A DNA stretch of 47,236 nucleotides from Cyclobacteriaceae bacterium (lineage in GTDB: Bacteria > Bacteroidota > Bacteroidia > Cytophagales > Cyclobacteriaceae). The translations under genes and the position numbers were made by a program. The stretch covers positions 1-47,236 of the forward strand of contig JAGQYM010000024.1 of assembly GCA_020436085.1 (NCBI GenBank), given 5' to 3'. Shown here in pieces: positions 42,588 through 47,236 of the stretch (position 1 is its first letter; the number at the start of each line of letters is the position of its first letter). The notes beneath the pieces were generated by a model, which was given only the letters and a program-made list of their open reading frames with translations, was not told where the DNA came from and did no database searches.

Positions 42588-45500
42588 CTAGTTTTTCTTC
42601 CAATTTGGCAGCCGGCCAGGAGTATATGGCGCTCCGGCATCCTCAAGCTTTTTCTCGATCGCAGGAATGTCATGCTCTACGATAGCCTTCAACTGCGCAT
42701 TTGCAGTTTCATATTCCTCACCAGCCCACTTCACTTGATTCTTCATCGTAGTGGTTGGCTCGCTGGTCGTGCCGTTTCCGCTGTACACCACGTTGAAAAG
42801 ACGGTTTGCAATCGAAGGTTCACGATCAATATCAAGTCGATCCGCTATCTGATCGCCAAACATCTTATCCTGCAGCGCACGAAGCTTTGCCTCAACATCC
42901 AGGATATCTTTAACAAAAGTTTGATTCGGTTGAGGCACACTCATCACTGCATCTTTCAGATACCGAACTTTCTGAACTGCATCTCTGAGTACGCTGGAAG
43001 TGCCTTGCAAGCTGCGTTGTAATTCTGCCATCTCACGTTGCCATGCAACCAGAGCTGGTCTGTCGGCAGCAGGCAGTGTCGTGCCAGGAAGTACTTTTAC
43101 AGTGAATTTCTCCGGACCAGCCAGGTCTGTAACTTGTCCTTTAACGTATTTGGATAACGTCACCGTGTAGTCGCCAGGTGCGGCCATCAACCCTACGTCA
43201 TCCGGCACAAATGGATTATCATTCGGACGTGGATTGATGTTGATTGGATTCGAACTCGGATAACGGAAGTCCCATGTAATTCTGTTTATACCTTTCTTCG
43301 CAGGAGCTTTCAGTTTACGAACGATCGCGCCTTGCGCATTCTTGATTGTAAACATAAGGTACGGACTCTCCTCGTCCTGCTCAGATTTCAATTGTTCATA
43401 AGTAGGGTAGAAGACATCCTTGCCATCCTTAGCCAACTTACCTTCTTGCTCCTGTCTTGTATCCTTATTGGATTTTAAATCATCACGGAAGTAGTAAGTG
43501 AAAACTGCCCCCACCTGTGGATTGGTGGCCTGGTAGTATGATTCACCCATGAACCCTTTATTCCTTATTCCCAATGGCTGACTTTCCACATACATCCAAC
43601 TATCCTTAATTGGGAAAACGTAGCCTTCCTTCGATTCCGTTTGCCTGACGTTGCGCAGAGGTGAATAATCATCCAGAACGTAAAATCCTCGCCCAAAAGT
43701 CGCCAACACCAGATCGGTTTCTCTTTTTTGAATCGCCATATCTCTTACAGCAATCGTGGGTAAGCCTCCCTTCAAAGCTCTCCAACTTCCACCACCATTG
43801 GTCGAAACGAAGACACCAAACTCAGTTCCCGCAAACAGAAGATTAGGATCAACAAAATCTTCAGCTATGCAATAAGTAGACCCGCGAACTGGAAGATTCG
43901 ATGAAATATTTGTCCAGGTTGCTCCTTTATCGCTGCTTTTGTATACGTATGGTTTGAAGTCACCTCTTTTGTGATTATTGAGCGTAGCATAGATTACGTT
44001 TTCATCGTGCTGTGAGGCCAGTACGTGATACACGTAAGTCATGTTAGGTGCACCACTGAACGACTCTGTTTTACGCCAGGTCTTACCACCATCACTCGTT
44101 ACTTGCACAAGCCCGTCATCCGTACCAGCCACAATCATGTTCTCGTTTTTAGGAGATTCCGCGAGGGCACTCATGGTACCGTAAAGTGCAGTGCCTCCGT
44201 TTTTCTCAGGTGCATCCATACCCCACACACGCCCCATCAGAGGGAGCTTGTTTCGGTCAAGATTGCGGGTGATGTCTTCGCTGATCACTTCCCATGTGTT
44301 GCCATAGTCATGGCTGCGAAAGACCTTGTTGGCAGCAAAGTATATCCTTCCTTTTTTATGCGAACTGGTAAGCAGGGGAGTGTCCCAGTTCCATCGATAT
44401 TGTTTTTCACCCTTTCTCGGTTGAGGTTGAATACCAGTATTCTCACCGGTCGCCTTATCATAGCGAGTTAGCACACCATGCTGTGCCTGCGCATAAACAA
44501 TGTTCGGATTGAACGGATCAATAGCGCTTTCAAAACCATCACCACCTTGCGTCACGAACCAATTATCGTTTACAATTCCGTTCGAGCTTCTGGTCCGGGA
44601 TGGTCCTCCAAGGCTAAAATTATCTTGCGTACCTCCGTATACATAATAGAAAGGTTCTGTATTGTCAACTTCCACTTTGTAAAACTGTGTTACCGGTAGG
44701 TTCGATTTGAACTGCCAGGTTCTGGCTCCATCCCAGGTTTCATAAATACCACCATCGCAACCGTTTCGCATATGGTTTGGATTCTCTGGATTTACCCAAA
44801 GCGCATGATTGTCCACATGTTTTGACTGTTCTCCGATTGGATTGAAGTTGCGACCTCCGTCATTGCTTACGCTAATGGCGTAACCCATAGTATACACGCG
44901 ATCTCTATTCTTTGGATCAGCTATTACCTCGTTGTAATAATTACCCCCGGTCTGATGTGAGCTCATTTTCTCCCACTTTGCACCGCGTGTCGTGCTTCTG
45001 TAGAAGCCGTCATCCTTAGCTGCTTCAACGATCGCATAAATATATTCTGGATCTGCGGGTGAGATGGCTAGTCCAATGCGTCCGATGTCTGCAGATGGTA
45101 ATCCACTGTTTATTTTATCCCAATTCTTTCCTCCGTCAGTAGTCCGATACATTCCCGAACCTGGACCGCCACCAACATAAGCGTAGTCACTTCTCCTTCT
45201 TTGATAGGCTGAAGCATAAAGTGTATTCGGATCACGTGGATCCATGACAATGTCATTAACACCAGTATTCTCGTCAATCTTTAAGACGTTGTCCCACGAC
45301 TTTCCTCCATCGTTGGATTTATATACACCCCTTTCCCCACCTTCCTTCCAGAGCGGTCCAATCGCGGCCACATACACTACATTGGAATTCGTTGGGTCAA
45401 CGATGATCTTACCAATGTGCTCAGACGTGGCTAGTCCTACGTTCTTCCAGCTTGCACCTCCGTCTTCTGATTTGTAAACACCGTCACCATATGCAACACT

Positions 45501-45866
45501 GCGTTGGTTGTTATTTTCGCCAGAGCCGACCCACACTACGCTTGAATTACCCGGATCGATAGTGACGCAACCAATCGAATATGATCCTTGACTGTCGAAT
45601 ATAGGTTCGTAGGTCGTTCCGGCATTCATTGTTTTCCAAACGCCACCGGAAGCGGTAGCCACATAGTACTCATTGTAATTATTCGGGTTAACCGCAAAGT
45701 CAGCGATCCTTCCCGAAGTAAGAGCCGGTCCAATGTTTCGGAACTTTAATCCCAATAATGAAATTTCATCTTTTTTCTCCTCCGCTGGAGTCGATGACTT
45801 TTTTCCTCTTTGGGAGAAAGCTACCGTAGTAAGGAGTAGAAGTAGAATGGGTAAATGATTTCTCAT
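42588..45866 (-). CDS. Secreted BNR/Vps10-like beta-propeller protein (glycosyl hydrolase-like)
   Basis: A 1092-residue protein with a signal peptide (about 1-18, ending VAFSQ). The first ~750 residues form beta-propeller repeats with many Asp-box motifs (SEDGGASW, SNDGGKSW, TTDGGKNW, SNDGGRNF, TSDGGKTW, SSDKGATW, STNGGGSW), as in sortilin/Vps10 and BNR proteins. A Fn3-like segment follows around 835-950 (NRITWDFRYPSSNP) and the C-terminal part is helical. Databases commonly label such proteins glycosyl hydrolase, but no catalytic pair is identifiable by eye, so enzyme activity is uncertain. There is no T9SS sorting domain at its end. A 13-bp AT-rich hairpin lies upstream. Confidence 0.87.
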   Translation of the reverse strand: MRNHLPILLLLLTTVAFSQRGKKSSTPAEEKKDEISLLGLKFRNIGPALTSGRIADFAVNPNNYNEYYVATASGGVWKTMNAGTTYEPIFDSQGSYSIGCVTIDPGNSSVVWVGSGENNNQRSVAYGDGVYKSEDGGASWKNVGLATSEHIGKIIVDPTNSNVVYVAAIGPLWKEGGERGVYKSNDGGKSWDNVLKIDENTGVNDIVMDPRDPNTLYASAYQRRRSDYAYVGGGPGSGMYRTTDGGKNWDKINSGLPSADIGRIGLAISPADPEYIYAIVEAAKDDGFYRSTTRGAKWEKMSSHQTGGNYYNEVIADPKNRDRVYTMGYAISVSNDGGRNFNPIGEQSKHVDNHALWVNPENPNHMRNGCDGGIYETWDGARTWQFKSNLPVTQFYKVEVDNTEPFYYVYGGTQDNFSLGGPSRTRSSNGIVNDNWFVTQGGDGFESAIDPFNPNIVYAQAQHGVLTRYDKATGENTGIQPQPRKGEKQYRWNWDTPLLTSSHKKGRIYFAANKVFRSHDYGNTWEVISEDITRNLDRNKLPLMGRVWGMDAPEKNGGTALYGTMSALAESPKNENMIVAGTDDGLVQVTSDGGKTWRKTESFSGAPNMTYVYHVLASQHDENVIYATLNNHKRGDFKPYVYKSSDKGATWTNISSNLPVRGSTYCIAEDFVDPNLLFAGTEFGVFVSTNGGGSWRALKGGLPTIAVRDMAIQKRETDLVLATFGRGFYVLDDYSPLRNVRQTESKEGYVFPIKDSWMYVESQPLGIRNKGFMGESYYQATNPQVGAVFTYYFRDDLKSNKDTRQEQEGKLAKDGKDVFYPTYEQLKSEQDEESPYLMFTIKNAQGAIVRKLKAPAKKGINRITWDFRYPSSNPININPRPNDNPFVPDDVGLMAAPGDYTVTLSKYVKGQVTDLAGPEKFTVKVLPGTTLPAADRPALVAWQREMAELQRSLQGTSSVLRDAVQKVRYLKDAVMSVPQPNQTFVKDILDVEAKLRALQDKMFGDQIADRLDIDREPSIANRLFNVVYSGNGTTSEPTTTMKNQVKWAGEEYETANAQLKAIVEHDIPAIEKKLEDAGAPYTPGRLPNWKKN

Positions 45867-45900
45867 GACGAATACTTTGAATTGTTGTATTACAATTACG

Positions 45901-45932
45901 GTAAAAGTTTGTTGAAGTAAACAAACTTTTAC
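45901..45932. repeat. Perfect 13-bp AT-rich hairpin upstream of the BNR gene
   Basis: GTAAAAGTTTGTT (45901-45913) and AACAAACTTTTAC (45920-45932) are perfectly complementary with a 6-nt loop. It lies in the 114-nt gap between the histidine kinase end and the BNR gene start, both on the minus strand. No U-tract follows on either strand, so an operator or mRNA leader structure is as likely as a terminator. On the minus strand TACGTTTG (45942-45949), a -7-like box, lies just upstream of it. Confidence 0.65.
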
Positions 45933-45980
45933 AAATGGTCACAAACGTAATATGAAAATATAAACAGGTAAGGGTGTCCG

Positions 45981-47236
45981 CTAATGGACTGCCAGCCAGT
46001 CCTTGGCTTCTTTCAGGCTTCCAAACAGATGAATATCTACGTCATAAACATTGTCCAAGCTGCGCTCTTCAAGAAAGTCTTCGCCTTGCCCTTCAGGTAG
46101 TATGAGGCATATCTGTTTTAACCCTGCCTTCTTAAGATCTTCTCTGAATTTTCTTCTGAATTCGTTCAACTCGTCCTCATTGCGATCCATCACACGAATC
46201 ATGTTGGAGATCCAGTTGGGTGTGTGGTATGCTTTTACAAAATCAATACATGTCTGCAATAATTCGATAGATTCTTCTTTCGTTCCCACGCGCTTCCAAT
46301 GACAGGCCAGACTGTCCAGCGAGGCATTGAATGATATGGTTGCAATGTCATTATCAAGGAGCACTTGCTCTTCCACATTTTTAAATTCTGGAAATGTGAG
46401 GGTGAATTTTGTGCCACAATCCAACCTGCTGTCGATACCGATCTCTCCATCGAGCGCTTCTACCTGGAGTTTAACTAGAAATAAACCCAGTCCCTTTCCT
46501 TCGGTGTGAGTGTGGAAGCGTTTGTAAAGCCCGAAGACTTTTTCTCCAAAGCTGCCCATGTCAATTCCAAGCCCATTGTCTTCGATTTCAATCTGTGTGT
46601 CCGTGCCAACTGTTCTGGAGGTTATTTTAATTACAGCGTCACGATCTGGGGACCTGTATTTGATTGCATTACTAACAAGATTGTATAAAATGCTTTCCAA
46701 CATTGGTTTTACCGAGTACAGATGGGACAGTCTGTTAAAGTCTGCCTGAATGGTGATCTTATTCTCATCAATTTCCTTCTTCAACAACGTCTTGATGATG
46801 GACAACACTTCATCTAGCGAAAGCTTTTGTCTTATTCTCGTGATGTCGTTTCTGATATCGATGATGTTGCTCAGGTCCCGAATGGTTCCATCAAGTGTTT
46901 TTATCGAATTGGTTAGTCTTTCAACAATCTCACGGTTGGTCTTTTCGAGACGTTCGATATCCATTAGTTGCAACAGACCGGTCATGCTGGCTACTGGTCC
47001 TTTTAGATTGTGAGAGATGGTGTAGGAGAACTGCTGAAGTTCGTTGTTGTGCTTGATGAGTTCCTTGTTAGTTTCTGTAAGCTGTTGATTCTTTTCAATC
47101 AGTTCGCTATTAAGGGCCCTGTTTTCCTGCGAAAGTTGTTCACGTTGCTTTACCAATGATTCGGACACCATCAAAATCTCCCGCTGCCTGTCGGAGAGCT
47201 GCTGAATCAACAATTCATTTTCGCGTTCTGACTTCT
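45981..47236 (-). CDS. Sensor histidine kinase, 5' truncated by window edge, with C-terminal extension
   Basis: The frame stays open to the window end, so N-terminal sensor sequences are missing; at least 418 residues remain. A long coiled-coil leads to the H-box SYTISHNLKGPVASMTGLL (phospho-acceptor His codon at 47010-47012). The N-box is NLVSNAIKYRSPDRD, the G1 box is IEDNGLGID and the G2 box is GKGLGLFLVKL, so the ATPase domain is complete. It resembles the Bacteroidota kinases with SHNLK instead of SHELR. About 110 further residues follow the ATPase domain, ending in HLFGSLKEAKDWL, which has a STAS/SpoIIAA-like look. No response regulator gene is in view. The signal is unknown. Confidence 0.88.
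   Translation of the reverse strand, partial: KSERENELLIQQLSDRQREILMVSESLVKQREQLSQENRALNSELIEKNQQLTETNKELIKHNNELQQFSYTISHNLKGPVASMTGLLQLMDIERLEKTNREIVERLTNSIKTLDGTIRDLSNIIDIRNDITRIRQKLSLDEVLSIIKTLLKKEIDENKITIQADFNRLSHLYSVKPMLESILYNLVSNAIKYRSPDRDAVIKITSRTVGTDTQIEIEDNGLGIDMGSFGEKVFGLYKRFHTHTEGKGLGLFLVKLQVEALDGEIGIDSRLDCGTKFTLTFPEFKNVEEQVLLDNDIATISFNASLDSLACHWKRVGTKEESIELLQTCIDFVKAYHTPNWISNMIRVMDRNEDELNEFRRKFREDLKKAGLKQICLILPEGQGEDFLEERSLDNVYDVDIHLFGSLKEAKDWLAVH

Noticed and set aside
44025-44471. 148-residue plus-strand frame opposite the BNR gene
   Set aside because: It is antisense to strongly supported Asp-box repeats and shows no protein-like features of its own.

Overview
The window looks like a chromosomal segment of a gliding-type member of the Bacteroidota, probably of the Cytophagales. 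Supporting signs are two giant surface proteins with type IX secretion (T9SS) type B C-terminal domains, each followed by a PorP/SprF-family partner; a TonB-dependent receptor/DUF4249 lipoprotein pair; ribosomal protein bTHX; and promoters of the Bacteroidota form TTTG-N19-TAnnTTTG. The taxonomic call is an inference from gene content. I saw no phage, transposase, CRISPR or tRNA.

Layout. 1-13399: two tandem modules, each a giant PKD-rich adhesin-like T9SS substrate plus a PorP/SprF protein, separated by a 329-nt non-coding stretch rich in short repeats. 13464-16836: a CCA-adding/poly(A) polymerase-type nucleotidyltransferase, a TPR protein, an ECF sigma factor and a probable anti-sigma protein. 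16934-20344 and on to 22710 (minus strand): FtsE-like ATPase, small transaldolase, SRP RNA with its own promoter and terminator, alpha/beta hydrolase, DUF4249 lipoprotein and TonB-dependent receptor. 22935-26199: a small unknown gene, a GNAT acetyltransferase, a six-TM class III nucleotidyl cyclase and, tail to tail one base away, an HD-phosphohydrolase/PycTM (Pycsar-effector-type) membrane protein. 26292-32664: a phosphoesterase/kinase-like/beta-barrel fusion, an unknown conserved protein and an M13 peptidase. 32693-41372: bTHX, a tryptophan leader peptide with attenuator, then trpE-G-D-C-F-B, a DUF1684 lipoprotein, trpA and a DAHP synthase. 41403-47236: Spx/ArsC-like protein, SGNH hydrolase, BNR-repeat secreted protein and a truncated histidine kinase.

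Two places stand out. First, the trp operon has a complete ribosome-mediated attenuator visible in sequence: a 23-codon leader with three consecutive Trp codons, a terminator whose 5' arm can instead pair with a leader segment (7 + 5 bp), and a U-tract just before trpE. The leader start codon overlaps the bTHX stop codon and no promoter is evident in between, so trp transcription may arise from the ribosomal-protein promoter. Second, a divergent class III cyclase lies next to an HD-PycTM protein, which resembles the parts of a cyclic-nucleotide signalling (Pycsar-like) system. The convergent orientation and the probable wide occurrence of HD-PycTM proteins in Bacteroidota call for caution.
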